A DNA stretch of 64,000 nucleotides from Drosophila miranda (lineage: Eukaryota > Arthropoda > Insecta > Diptera > Drosophilidae): the NCBI RefSeq assembly GCF_003369915.1, contig NC_046676.1:20194001-20258000 (forward strand). Reading direction: 5' to 3'. A model generated the notes under the pieces. That model did not search any database. It was not told the origin of the DNA and saw nothing but the letters and a program-made list of their open reading frames with translations. This document shows positions 9,472-20,785 of this stretch, in pieces (position 1 is the stretch's first letter; the number at the start of each line of letters is the position of its first letter). The translations under genes were made by a program, and so were the position numbers.

Positions 9472-12400
9472 GCACTTGGAAGACGGCTGTAGCCAGCCAG
9501 CCAGCCAGCCAGCCATCAGCAGCCGACCATTTCTTTGGTTATGCAATCGCTGCTGATAATGATGGCATTTTGAGGTCAGTAGAAAGTAGCAGCAGGAGAA
9601 AGAGAGTTTGTTGAACCGTAGACTGGCTGCAGATTTGCAATTCAAATGATTCAGATCCGATCAGAAGAGAAGTGTGGCCCCCCCACCAGTAAACTGTCAT
9701 GTTTACAATGCAGATACGATCGTGTGGGGGCTGCTTGGATCGGAGTCGAGAGGTGCAGCAGCAGCACCACCACTTGCAGGCAGCTAATAAAATTTGTCAA
9801 ATTTGGCTGCGACTGCGCCGTGGCATGCCCCCGCAAGCGAAAGGTGCAGAAATGGTAACGGCTGAGTGACTGCAAATCGTTCCGTTCTTCCACCAACTGA
9901 CTTCCATGCAAATTCCGAACCAAAAGTCGGACTCCGAGATGGAGCTGTTGGCTCTCCATTACAGCTGTTACAGTGGGTGGGCACCTGGCACTGTGGCAGT
10001 GTGGCACTGTGGCACCGCCACTGAGAAGCGACTAACATTTATGCCAAAACGGCAAGACAAAAAGAATTCAATAATAATTTCCAGCAATTTCGCAACGCCA
10101 GAAGTTGGATTTTTGGCATTTGCCTTGGCCCGCCCAGTTCCAGATTCAGTTTCAGTTTCAGTTGGAGATTCAGTTTGCGGCTCTTGGCTCTCGGGCCCAA
10201 CGTGTTAATAAATTGATTCTCAGCTGCAGTCTCGCCCATTCAGCATGGAAATCCAATAACTTTCTGGCATTACACTGTTGCACAAATAGAAACCCATTAA
10301 TGCAAAGATGCAACGATGCCAACGAGGTCGTAATTTAGAGCGGCGACACATTAACCTTTAGAGAGTCGCAGTCGCAGCTACTTGAGCCGGAACCAGAAGC
10401 CAACCAGCCAACGAGATCTGCAGTCGCATTACGCACAGCCCCGGGCCCCAGCCTCAGCCTCAGCGTCAAAGAGAATCAATTAGCTGCGCTGGCAGCCATA
10501 ATTTCTGACTAACCTGGCCTAATGCAATTACACAAATGTCAAGCGCGTTCTCTTCTCTTCAACCCCATCTTACCGCAAAAACACCACAATTTTCGGTGCC
10601 TGTGGACCATTAATAATCCTCGCAGTCGCTGTCCAAATTGGAGTTACACTCGAATGAAGAGTCGTGGGAGGAGTGTCGTGTCCGTCCCGTCTTGAATGTA
10701 GTTTGCTCATCGAGCCACATTGTGCGCTTGTCTCGAATTTCTGCATAAATTTCGGGCGGGGGGAGCAACTTTTATGTGTCTCTCTGGGGCTCTGCGGCTC
10801 TGCGGCTCTTCCAGTTTCGTGAATTATTCAAATGGCAGATCCATCTCGCCAATGTTGTGAAATGTGGGGCAGCATGTTTATAATTAATATTGATCACCCC
10901 ATTTGGAACATCTAGCAAGTCAACAGCAATTTCACTCCACCACCTCGATATTCGTTTCAATATCCAGACCATCGTGATGGGAAAAATTTGGATGCATCCC
11001 ATTTAATCTCGTCGTAGCTAGGCCCTCGACTCTACATTTACACCCGATACTTAGTTAGTATGGCTCCCCTCCACCAGAGGGGAGGATACAATACCAGAAA
11101 TATATGAGAAAACTAAAAACGCAGAATTATAGAAAATATCCATGTCTACCAGATTGCCGAATCTAGATGAGATCAGACTATTATTATAGCCAGAGGGAAC
11201 AAATGAAGTGGCTACACAACGCTTACTCATTCTCCCTTTCTCTCTCACTCACACACACACTCTTATCGTGCAGTGTGCGGAGGGAGAGTCACGGCCGCAG
11301 CTGCGACTCACAACGTTCCAACGTTCTGTTGAATAATTGGCAGCACTGAGCGCAGTGCATAAATAAGTTGCGTATGCCAAATGTGGATGGTATTTCTTCC
11401 ATCTATACTTTTATGTAGAATACTTTTAGGCAGCTATACTAAGCTATGAGCTAACTAGTTGTTAACTAGCCTACAGCCAGGCAGCAAAATGTTATATGTA
11501 CTCTTTTAGGTTGTTTCAAATTGATGAAATATTTGGCGCTCGAAACTTTTCCACATAGGAAGTTAATTAGATTTAGTGCCTTTTAATTTTAGACACTTCC
11601 AGAATGACTTTTGTTTTGAGATCACTTTTGGGATCGCCTTGTTTGACCTTGGTTCGGAGTGGAAAACCTCATCTCATCCACATTTGCATATGCAATTAAA
11701 GCATGAATTAAAGCTGAACATGGAACATGGAACAAGATATGTGTGTTCGAATTTTAATGGCAGCTCGAACAGATGACAAACGAGACCGAGACCGAGTCCG
11801 AGACCGAGAGAGCGCGGGCTAGGCATTTACAAATGACTGATGGCGATCATGACGCGCCGCGGCATGAGCAATCGCAGCATGATGAATGATTGTGGCATGA
11901 AACATGAAACAATGGAACACCTCTGGGTAAACTCTCTCAGGCAGGGATGGTTAGAGGTTCCTGGGGATAGATACCGACTGATAAATGATATTCATGGCAC
12001 TTGGAGATCAGGTTGAGGTCCGACAACCACCTTGACCCCTGCCCAGAAGAGCGGACCGACGGAGGGAGGTGCCGTACTGTCTGTCAGCACATAACTCACA
12101 TAAACACCTTAGGAGTGCCCCAGAGCAGCAGCAGCAGCAGCAGCAGCGAAGACACGAGCTAGAGCAAAAACGCGTCATTTGCATATGAGGGTCGCCAGTA
12201 GATGCGGCAGCAGCAGCAGCAGAACCAGAAGCCACGCTGAAGATGCAACCGATGGATGGATGCATCATAAATAAGTGCGCGCATCGAGAAAACGCCGGAA
12301 GAGGCCAACGGTCGGCCTGGCCAACATGAAGATATCAATCAGGCAACGAAATTCGTTTGTCCTTCTGTCAATGGCCGATAAAAAACCAATAAAGCTGCCA

Positions 12401-12636
12401 TCTGCGGCATCTGCGATCAGCTTGTTAACACGACTCGCAAGCCGCAGATAAATTACACGCCACTGGGCCAAGCGCAAGATAACCATCGAGATAGATCCCC
12501 CCCTGGTTGGAGCAGAGCTGGGGCATAGATACCAAGAGCACGGTGGCAGGAAGCGGCGTCGCTGCGTCGATTGTTCTTATGATTAGGCCGCGCTTTAGGG
12601 CCCACCAGCCACCGCTGAGTCGAGAATTGAGATTCG
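9472..12636. other. large spacer between Cpr47Ed and Cpr47Ee
   Basis: 3.2 kb shared upstream region of two divergent cuticle genes. It holds (CCAG)n-like repeats at 9495-9515, short direct repeats such as TTTCAGTTTCAGTT near 10145, CAG runs near 12128-12145 and 12210-12225, and the interspersed element listed separately. No supported ORF. Confidence 0.5.
11016..11370. mobile_element. obscura-type interspersed repeat, non-autonomous
   Basis: A block running from about CTCGACTCTACATTTACACC to AGCGCAGTGCATAAATAAGT. It carries the CCCGATACTTAGTTAGTATGG motif, the segment AATATATGAGAAAACTAAAA, TCTACCAGATTGCCGAATC, a pyrimidine tract with CA repeats, and CAACGTTCCAACGTTCTGTT. I recognise this assortment as a repeat common in obscura-group genomes, possibly related to DINE-1/INE-1 Helentrons. 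It has no coding capacity. Exact ends and family name are uncertain. Confidence 0.5.
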
Positions 12637-12644
12637 TATAAATA
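12637..12644 (+). promoter_or_regulatory. probable TATA box of Cpr47Ee
   Basis: TATAAATA about 257 bp upstream of the first Cpr47Ee ATG; implies a longer leader, possibly with a small 5' UTR intron. Confidence 0.5.
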
Positions 12645-12900
12645 CGGGCCGCAGTCGGTGGCGCAGTTGCAGTCGGGGCACGGCTTTCATTTAGTGACTT
12701 CCAGTGGCAGCGTCGCATCTCAGATCTCAACTCGACTCGGTTCGGCACAGATCGGAATCTCAATCTTTATAGGGGACTCCGTTTTCCCACCACAACTCAG
12801 GGCACAACGAAAGTGAGACGTCAGGTTAATCGAGCGTGTAATTTGTGGGACGTTCGCGGGATTTACGAGCCACTGCATCCACCAGCTGACGACAGGTTAA

Positions 12901-13716
12901 ATGCCCGCTCCCACCCACATGAGGCAGCTCCGTTGGGTGGCCTGCCTCCTGGCCGGCCTGTGTCTCACCACCTGCCGGGCGCAGCTCCCAGGAGGGTCCT
13001 TCGCGCAGCGCCAGCAAGGAGTCCAGTTGCAGCAGCAGTCACCATTTGGATTGCGCCAACCCACTTTGGGCCAGAACCAGGGCCTTTTTCCAGCGCAACG
13101 CAGTCCGCTGAATCCGCTGAATCCGCTGAATCCGCTGGTCAACCCCTTGGCCTCGCCTCTGACGGGAGCCGCTCTCCAGAATCCCTATCGATACAACCAG
13201 TACCAGCAGCAGAACTATGTCCCCATTACAGCCTACCAGAACGAGCTCAATCTGGACGGCAGCTTCTCCTATGGATACTCCTCAGCCGATGGAACCACGG
13301 CTCAGGCCCAGGGCTATGTCAAGAATCTGGGATATGGCGAAGGCGTCGAGGCTCAGGTGAGTGTTGATATTGATCTATATGCCCCCTCTTTTGCGCTCGA
13401 AAAGTCTAGGAGAACCTCAAATCTCGGTTCTTGTTCGCAGGTCATTCAGGGGTCTTATTCGTACACCTCGCCCGAGGGCACGCCCATTACGGTACGCTAC
13501 ATTGCCGATGAGAACGGATTCCGAGCCGAGGGCACGGGCATTCCGGCCACTCCGCCCCCGTACGTTGTGGGAGCTGGACAACAGCCGTACCAGCAGGGCG
13601 TCCTCAATCCCAATCTTAATCCATACCAGACGCCATTCCGCCAGCTGCCACCACCGCTGGCTACGGCACCCTTTCGACCACAGGGACCAGGACAACAGCC
13701 ATTAAACGCGTTGCAA

Positions 13717-13747
<31 letters not shown>

Positions 13748-14121
13748 GAAATTTGCAACAGCAGCAGCCGAACTCTGGACAGTATCAGCCGGAGCAGCCG
13801 TTCAATCAGCTGAATTCCGGACGCCAGCAAGGCCAATATGCCGGGCAATTTGGTCAGCAATTTGGTCAACAATTTGGTCAGCAATTCGGTAGCAATCTCA
13901 CAACCCAGCAGGCCCAGCAGAATGCCAACCAGCAGCAGCAGCAACAGCAACAACAGCAACAGCAACAGCAGCAGCAGCAACAGCAGAAGGATCAGCAAAA
14001 CGAGCAGCAGCAACAGCAGGGGCTGATTACCCAGCAATTGAGAGGCAGACCCAACCAGTTGGTGGATCCGTATGGTTACAATCAGTATGGCAGACGCTTC
14101 AAGAAGTCACCGAGGAAGTGA
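12901..14121 (+). CDS. Cpr47Ee: RR-1 cuticle protein Cpr47Ee, Gln-rich
   Basis: 378 aa in two coding exons, 12901-13356 and 13441-14121. Signal peptide [20 protein letters not shown]; translation may start at 12901 (MPAP) or at the nearer ATG (MRQL, 12919). An [13 protein letters not shown] repeat precedes the RR domain: [18 protein letters not shown], then across the intron [18 protein letters not shown] and [20 protein letters not shown]. The C-terminal half has two polyglutamine tracts, [12 protein letters not shown] repeats and a basic end (RRFKKSPRK). The intron is 84 bp, a multiple of three with no in-frame stop, so retention would add 28 residues inside the chitin-binding domain. Poly-Q is encoded by mixed CAG/CAA. 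Confidence 0.92.
13357..13440 (+). other. stop-free 84-nt intron of Cpr47Ee
   Basis: GTGAGTGTTG donor and TTCGCAG acceptor flank exactly 28 sense codons. The spliced form restores the normal [19 protein letters not shown]-1 junction, so splicing is taken as the default. Confidence 0.8.
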
Positions 14122-14480
14122 TTAATTTGCCCACGTTGACCAAATTGTGCTGCATCGATTCTTACACTTAGTCCATCTACGTAGTCGCGTTCAAAGGCAT
14201 GAAATACATGCACCAGAAAAGTCAAACTGCGTTTGTTACTCCCCACGAAGTGCCCTCTATGGCACATCCATCAAATCATGGACTCAAGGGTTCACTAAAA
14301 TTCATTTATTGCCTTGTCAGGGGGGATCGGATCGGGTTAAGCTTACAAAAAAAAGAAATAATTTAAGCGCCACACTCGGTAGCACGAGTATTTAAGGCAG
14401 ATTGCTATTGCATTAGCGTTGCACTGAGGTTTCTTCGATCGGAGTGATGTGGTTTTGGCTGGAAGGGGATCCCGCCGGGA
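14122..14480. other. convergent 3' spacer between Cpr47Ee and Cpr47Ef
   Basis: 359 bp between two stop codons on opposite strands; AT-rich, with no coding signal. Confidence 0.5.
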
Positions 14481-17400
14481 TCAATAGCTATAGCCAGTCT
14501 GGGGATTGAAGTCGCCGCTGCCCCGTCCACCTCCTGGGAGTCCAGGTGGTGGGGGGATGTACTGAGAGCCCGCTCCTGGAGCACCACCGCGTCCGGCTCC
14601 CCCGCCGCCTCCTAAGATCAAAGAAGGGGTTTGTGAAAATCGCGAAGATATGCCTTTATAAATCCTCAACTTACCTTGCCCACCGCCGCCTCCTGGAGCA
14701 CCAGGCCCACCACCAAATCCTCCTTGGCCGCCGGCACCTGGAGCACCCCCTCGTCCTGCTCCTCCGCCATATCCTGCTCCTCCGCCGCCTCCTAAGTTCG
14801 AGAAAGTTGGATGTAAAAATCGCATAGATATGATTTTATAATTCCTCTACTTACCTTGCCCACCGCCGCCTCCTGGAGCACCAGGCCCACCACCAAATCC
14901 TCCTTGGCCGCCGGCTCCTGGAGCACCTCCTCGACCTGCTCCACCGCCATATCCTGCTCCTCCGCCGCCTCCTAAGTTCGAGAAAGTTGGATGTAAAAAT
15001 CGCATAGATATGATTTTATAATTCCTCTACTTACCTTGCCCACCGCCGCCTCCTGGAGCACCAGGCCCACCACCAAATCCTCCTTGACCGCCGGCTCCAG
15101 GAGCACCTCCTCGACCTGCTCCACCGCCATATCCTGCTCCTCCACCGCCTCCTAAGATCGAGAAAGTTTTATGTAAAAATCGCATAGATATGATTTTATA
15201 ATTCCTCTACTTACCTTGCCCACCGCCGCCTCCTGGAGCACCAGGCCCACCACCAAATCCTCCTTGGCCGCCGGCTCCTGGAGCACCCCCTCGACCTGCT
15301 CCACCGCCATATCCTGCTCCCCCGCCGCCTCCTAAGTTCGAGAAAGTTGGATGTAAAAATCGCATAGATATGATTTTATAATTCCTCTACTCTTACCTTG
15401 CCCACCGCCGCCTCCTGGAGCTCCTGCTCCACCTCCAAATCCTCCTTGGCCGCCGGCTCCTGGAGCACCTCCTCGACCTGCTCCACCGCCATATCCTGCT
15501 CCTCCACCGCCTCCTAAGATCGAGAAAGTTTTATGTAAAAATCGCATAGATATGATTTTATAATTCCTCTACTTACCTTGCCCACCGCCGCCTCCTGGAG
15601 CACCAGGCCCACCGCCGCCTCCTGGAGCACCAGGCCCACCACCAAATCCTCCTTGGCCGCCGGCTCCTGGAGCACCCCCTCGACCTGCTCCACCGCTATA
15701 TCCTGCTCCACCGCCGCCTCCTAAGTTCGAGAAAGTTGGATGTAAAAATCGCATAGATATGATTTTATAATTCCTCTACTCTTACCTTGCCCACCGCCGC
15801 CTCCTGGAGCTCCTGCTCCACCTCCAAATCCTCCTTGGCCGCCGGCTCCTGGAGCACCTCCTCGACCTGCTCCACCGCCATATCCTGCACCTCCGCCGCC
15901 TCCTAAGATCGAGAAAGTTTTATGTAAAAATCGCATAGATATGATTTTATAATTCCTCTAATTACCTTGCCCACCACCGCCTCCTGGAGCACCAGGCCCA
16001 CCACCAAATCCTCCTTGGCCGCCGGCTCCTGGAGCACCTCCTCGACCTGCTCCACTGCCATATCCTGCTCCTCCGCCGCCTCCTAAGTTCGAGAAAGTTG
16101 GATGTTAAAATCGCATAGATATGATTTTATAATTCCTCTAATTACCTTGCCCACCGCCGCCTCCTGGAGCACCAGGCCCACCTCCAAATCCTCCTTGGCC
16201 GCCGGCTCCTGGAGCACCCCCTCGACCTGCTCCACCACCATATCCTGCACCTCCGCCGCCTCCTAAGATCGAGAAAGTTGGATGTAAAAATCGCATATAT
16301 ATGATTTTATAAATCCTCTACTTACCTTGACCACCGCCGCCTCCTGGAGCACCAGGCCCACCTCCAAATCCTCCTTGGCCGCCGACTCCTGGAGCACCCC
16401 CTCGACCTGCTCCACCGCCATATCCTGATCCGCCGCCACCTCCTAAGATCATGAAAATTGTATGTAACGTGCGGGAACGTTGTTAGCCGTGGCAAGGCCC
16501 GCAGCTCAACTTATATACCCGATAATCAGTCAGTATATACAAAATCTATCACTGTTTGCGACGGGGTCGAATTGATCTCACGAGTGGCTTTGTTGCCTAC
16601 AGCGGGGAGGCTGGATTTTAAGTAGAACAACCAGCGCGGACCGCTGGTCCTCTCAATTAGGCCCATAATTCTCATGATAGACGGGAAAACACAAAAGCCG
16701 CGATCGCTAGTTACTTTCTAATGTTAATGTTTGCACTTCGTTTACCGCCTTTCAACCTATGTATATATATTTTATATATATATTTGTTTTTTTAATAATC
16801 GGGTATATAAGATGAAAAGAGACCCCCTTATTTATCTTCTACTTACCCTGCCCACCGGCGCCTCCATATCCTCCTGGGCCACCGGCGCCTCCTAAGAACG
16901 GGACTATTGTAAGCAAGGACACGAAGTCAATGATCAGCTGGTACTTACCCTGGCCACCGGCTCCTCCACTGAAGCCACCACCCGGAAGTACAGAAATACC
17001 CTGGGCGGCTAATGCTTTGGCAATGGCCTCCGGAACGGGCGGTGGTGTTGGTAGTGCTGCTCCGGAGGGAACGAATCCGTTCTCATCGGCCGTGTACGAG
17101 ATCTCGACCAGCTCGCCCTCGGGATTGGTGTACGAGTAGGAGCCCATAACGGAAGGGATCTCACTGTCGGAGCCCTTGTTCTTCACGGTGCCCTCCTCCT
17201 GGGCCTTGATGCCGTTGCCCGTCTCGTAACTGAAACGGTAGTTGCCGTCGCCATCGTTTTCGTTCACGAACGACAATATTGGGATGGGCGGACCAGCTGG
17301 AGGAGAAGCCGCTGGAGCACTGGGACGTTGAGCGGGGGCCGGTCCAATGGGTCGACTTGCACCGCCAGCGCCTGAAAATCCGCCCAGGCCATTGTTGATT

Positions 17401-17852
17401 CCACCCAATCCGTTATTGCCACCTCCTGGCCTTCCGCCACCGCCACCGCCACCGCCAAAGCCACCTCCTGGTCCCTGGAGACCTGCTCCCGGACTGCCGC
17501 CCGCACTAGCCGCACTCGCCGGCGGCGGCAGGTATTTGTTGTCCAACTTTGCACTCCGCGCCAGCGTCAGCATCGTGATCAGAAGAGCCTAGTCCAGAGA
17601 AAGGAAAAGCATGAGACAGAGGATCGGATTGGATTACAAATTGATGTCTGGCATATGTAAAGTTCATCAGAATCCCAATTGCCATCGCGATGCACAAAGC
17701 ACTCACGATCCCAGGGAGAGGCTGAATTCCTGATGGAGTCCCCCCAATGCATTGGGGTCAAGAGTAGACAGGCGTAAGACCGAGTGGTAACTGCCATTTT
17801 ATTAATGAAATATTCACTCATTGAGGGACCGCTCTCCACTCACGTTTTCCAT
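14481..17852 (-). CDS. Cpr47Ef: RR-1 cuticle protein Cpr47Ef with ten-exon glycine-rich array
   Basis: Fourteen coding exons on the minus strand give 673 aa. Exon 1 (17852-17844, MEN) joins exon 2 (17588-16949), which carries the signal segment ALLITMLTLARS, a Gly-rich spacer, and the RR-1 domain: VNENDGDGNYRFSYETGNG, MGSYSYTNPEGELVEI, SYTADENGFVPSGAALPTPP. Exon 3 (16891-16847) is 45 nt. Exons 4-13 are repeats: nine of 117 nt and one of 144 nt, each coding GGGGGAGYGGGAGRGGAPG...GGFGGG-type sequence, all phase 1/1. Exon 14 (14611-14481) ends QTGYSY. Repeat exons start at 16442, 16262, 16082, 15902, 15720, 15513, 15331, 15151, 14971 and 14791. The product is a chitin-binding head on an elastomer-like Gly/Tyr tail, whose length depends on exon number. 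Confidence 0.93.
14675..16442 (-). repeat. tandem array of ten near-identical exon-intron units (period about 180 bp)
   Basis: Each unit is a 117-nt exon plus a 63-nt intron; both parts are almost invariant between units. Every exon is flanked by consensus AG and GT and is divisible by three. One exon (15577-15720) has an extra 27-nt internal duplication, and two introns (15721-15785, 15332-15396) carry the same 2-nt addition, marking a higher-order two-unit duplication of about 389 bp. Confidence 0.95.
16470..16820. mobile_element. non-autonomous transposon-like insertion in Cpr47Ef intron 3
   Basis: The intron between exons 3 and 4 is about 400 bp instead of about 63 because of foreign sequence. 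It carries 16-bp terminal-like inverted repeats, 16510-16525 and 16796-16811 (15 of 16 match, core CTTATATACCCGAT), a GCGGG/CCCGC hairpin just outside the left arm, and a TA-rich stretch near 16760-16785. No ORF. It could be a MITE or a DINE-1-like Helentron fragment; the CCCGATA...CAGTCAGTAT motif is shared with the repeat at 11.0 kb. Confidence 0.55.
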
Positions 17853-20785
17853 TGTTGCCAGCGGATAGCCCATTAAGGCTGTGCGCCATCATCGTAGTCA
17901 TCGAGCGCTGCGACGAACTCTGATATTTATGGACTTCTTGTACGACAGAAGATGTCTGCTACTTGCGACTGGCAGCAGCTACATAAAGTTGCATGCCTCG
18001 GCGTGTGAACAATCACAGAGGCAGCTAAGGAGACTCTGGGGGATGCGGGTCTCCGATGGGAGCTGCTGGGACTGATGCTACTGATGGGAAGGTTAAGTAA
18101 ACGTAGCCTGGCCGGGTGTCAAGTTGAAGTTTAAACCGTTTACGAGTTACTTCTCCACGTACTGGCCATAAACGTAACAGCTTTATCGACTGCTGCATCG
18201 ATGATGAGCTCACTGTCCCCCGCGCACCTGTCCCCCCCTCCGAATAATGGAAATTCTGACATTTGCCGCACTGAATCATCCATGTTGCATGCTGCACTCA
18301 ACGCCTGCCCCCGTGGCAACAGCATTCTCAGGCAGTTCGTGACCAGAGCAGTTGTCCCAAAGAGTTGCGCAACCAGAATTGGAAGCCACCCAAACCCAAA
18401 GTACTCGAAGTATAATTGTGGTAATTCCAAATGGGCTGCCAATTGGGTCGCCACTGCATCAATTTCGGGTCCGGCCAGTCGCTGATGATCTGCCGCTGGA
18501 GGCGGGGGCTGACACGACCACAGAAACAGAGCCACGATGCAGATGGATTCTTCTTGGGCAACTTTGCGTGCCGGGCGGGGGTTTCCTCATCATCAGCTAT
18601 CTCTGATTTTAAATGGCCTTTTAATTTATGCGATTTTTTGCGCCAATACAATGGAGGGGGTCGGACTGGATGGATGCACATGGGATACGTTATGTGGGAT
18701 TGGGAAATCATTCGCTGCATGCCGCATGCTGCATGCAGGATGATTCTCTGGAGATGGGCAGGGACTTACCCATTTCAGAGCCATCTCTGATTTCTTTTGA
18801 TTGAGCGAATATATTCCAAGTCTCAACAGGAGCTAGGAGATGTATCCTTGGATGTCCTTCTCTCAAACACCAATCACTAATCACAGACACAGACACACAC
18901 ACACACACACACAAAAAAACTCTATGCACTCTCTGAAATAAGTCACAAATCCATGCGAATCCTATGGTCCTTTTGGGTTTTGCAGCAGCCGCCTCCGCGT
19001 GTCGTGGCTCCTCTATTGTCACGGTACTAGTGTGCCGATCGCAGCCCAGGTTCTCCAGCTTTTATACTTTGTTTGGCGCCAAATGCAATCAAATGGAATG
19101 GAATGAACGAAAACGCTGCCGAAGCCGAGGCTGAAGCTGCAGCTGAAGCCGGAGATGGAGACGATGTGCCGATGGAGACGGAGAGCAGACCGAGTGCTGA
19201 CTGAGATTTTGATACTTTATGGCATTTATTGCAATCGTGTGCAGCTGTGTTGGTTGGCTGGCAGAAACAATTGCATGCCGAAGGGAGACCTATGGTCGAT
19301 GATGGGATGGGCAGGGGGCTGGTGCTGCGGAGACTATTGTCTCAGCGGCGGCATCTCGTTTACCCAATGTACCTTGTCTTGTTAAACATACTCGCAAGTA
19401 CGCTCTCAGCCACATCAACTCTCCCTGGGTCGGTAAAATTAGCAAGTTTCTGGCGATGATGGCGCTCTGGTGCTCGTAAATTGAAATCCAATCGAAACCC
19501 TCAACGGTTGAGTGCATCATCAGCATCATCATCATCATGCCAAACGACTCATCTCATCTCATCTCCATTGAATGGCACGTTTGGGAAACAATTTTAATGC
19601 GCTTCGAATGCAATCGGAACTGGCGTCAAGAACCGCATACAGCGGTGTCTTCTAATCATGTCTGATCCGACACGGATGTCAAATAACCTGGGCCAGGCTG
19701 AGTCCAGTCTTTGACCTTTTGCACCTTAGGAAAACTGGAATCGAAATGGTAATAAATACCGCTAATATCACCATCGACACCCTGGGGCCTGGCGGGAGAC
19801 CACAAAAAAAGACAACACAAGTTGCGCAAAACAAGTTGCTCCATTTGGTGGCAACTTCCATCTGCCCGGGCCACATCCAGCAGAAAGGGCAGTTGCTTCT
19901 CTTTTTCTTTTTTCTTTTTTTTCGGATTTTTTTGTTTGAATGTGAAAATTCGTTGCCCCGTTGTATGGGGCCAAGTTTAGGCCAAAATGCCTGACGATTT
20001 CTGGCAGCAGCAGCAACAGCAGCAGCATCAGTAGGAGAATGCTCATTGACATTTGCCCGTTTGCACTGTTGTCGTCGCGCGGTGTTTAGAAAGGCAGCTC
20101 CACCGAAAGAGACACACACGGACGGACACGGGCCTCGGCAGGTTGTCATCGCAGCGGTCTCATTCTTGGTGGCATGGGATGGTCGCCTTGGGTGATCGAG
20201 GCGGCACAGCTGCGCGCACCAGAACGGCAGCCAAGTGGCAAAAGGAATGTGCACGCATGTGGCCACACGAGCAGCGAGGAATGAGACAAAAAAAAATGGG
20301 ACAGACGTGGGCCACGCTGCGTATGCGCAACATTCAGCATACGGCGCGTTGCACGACACGGAACAGCACTGCTTTGCATTGGCCTTGCCAAATTAACACA
20401 CAAATGAGTGTGGCACGCCCCCATCGTAGTCGCCTGCCCGGGCTATTGCAAAAGTAGATATTATCGAAAATATTAACCAATGCTTGGGGGCGGCAATTAC
20501 GATGATTCATTCAACTCGGATGCGGTTGCAGTTGCTGTTGCCAGCAGTCAAGAATGTTTGCCGCGTTTTGGGTTTTTCTATTCTATCGAGTAGTAGTTCC
20601 TGTTGATGAAGCTGTGCGCTGCCTCTACCTTCTATCACATTATTTATAGCGTAATTATGATTACTCAATCGTAGACATAAAATTGAAAATAGAAAATGTT
20701 TATTCAAGCCTCAGAGTTCGTGCGGGGAGGGAATTGAATTCAGCCAGCAATGCCATCAGATGTGTGTGTGTCCAAGAGTGCAGAC
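17853..20785. other. spacer between Cpr47Ef and TpnC47D
   Basis: 2.9 kb without a supported gene. A 226-codon minus-strand frame at 19679-20359 is treated as chance. Features: (CA)n at about 18892-18913, (CATCAT)n near 19520, TATA-like motifs near 19060. Confidence 0.5.

Noticed and set aside
13702-14037. Poly-leucine frame on the minus strand
   Set aside because: Antisense of the Cpr47Ee polyglutamine (CAG/CAA read as CTG/TTG).
14641-16440. Satellite DNA or CRISPR-like array
   Set aside because: The 180-bp units are a perfectly phased exon-intron series with consensus splice sites inside a cuticle gene; eukaryotic context rules out CRISPR.
19679-20359. 226-codon minus-strand frame with many Cys
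   Set aside because: Compositional: runs of Arg/Lys from poly-pyrimidine DNA, overlapped by other frames, no recognisable domain, splice or promoter evidence.
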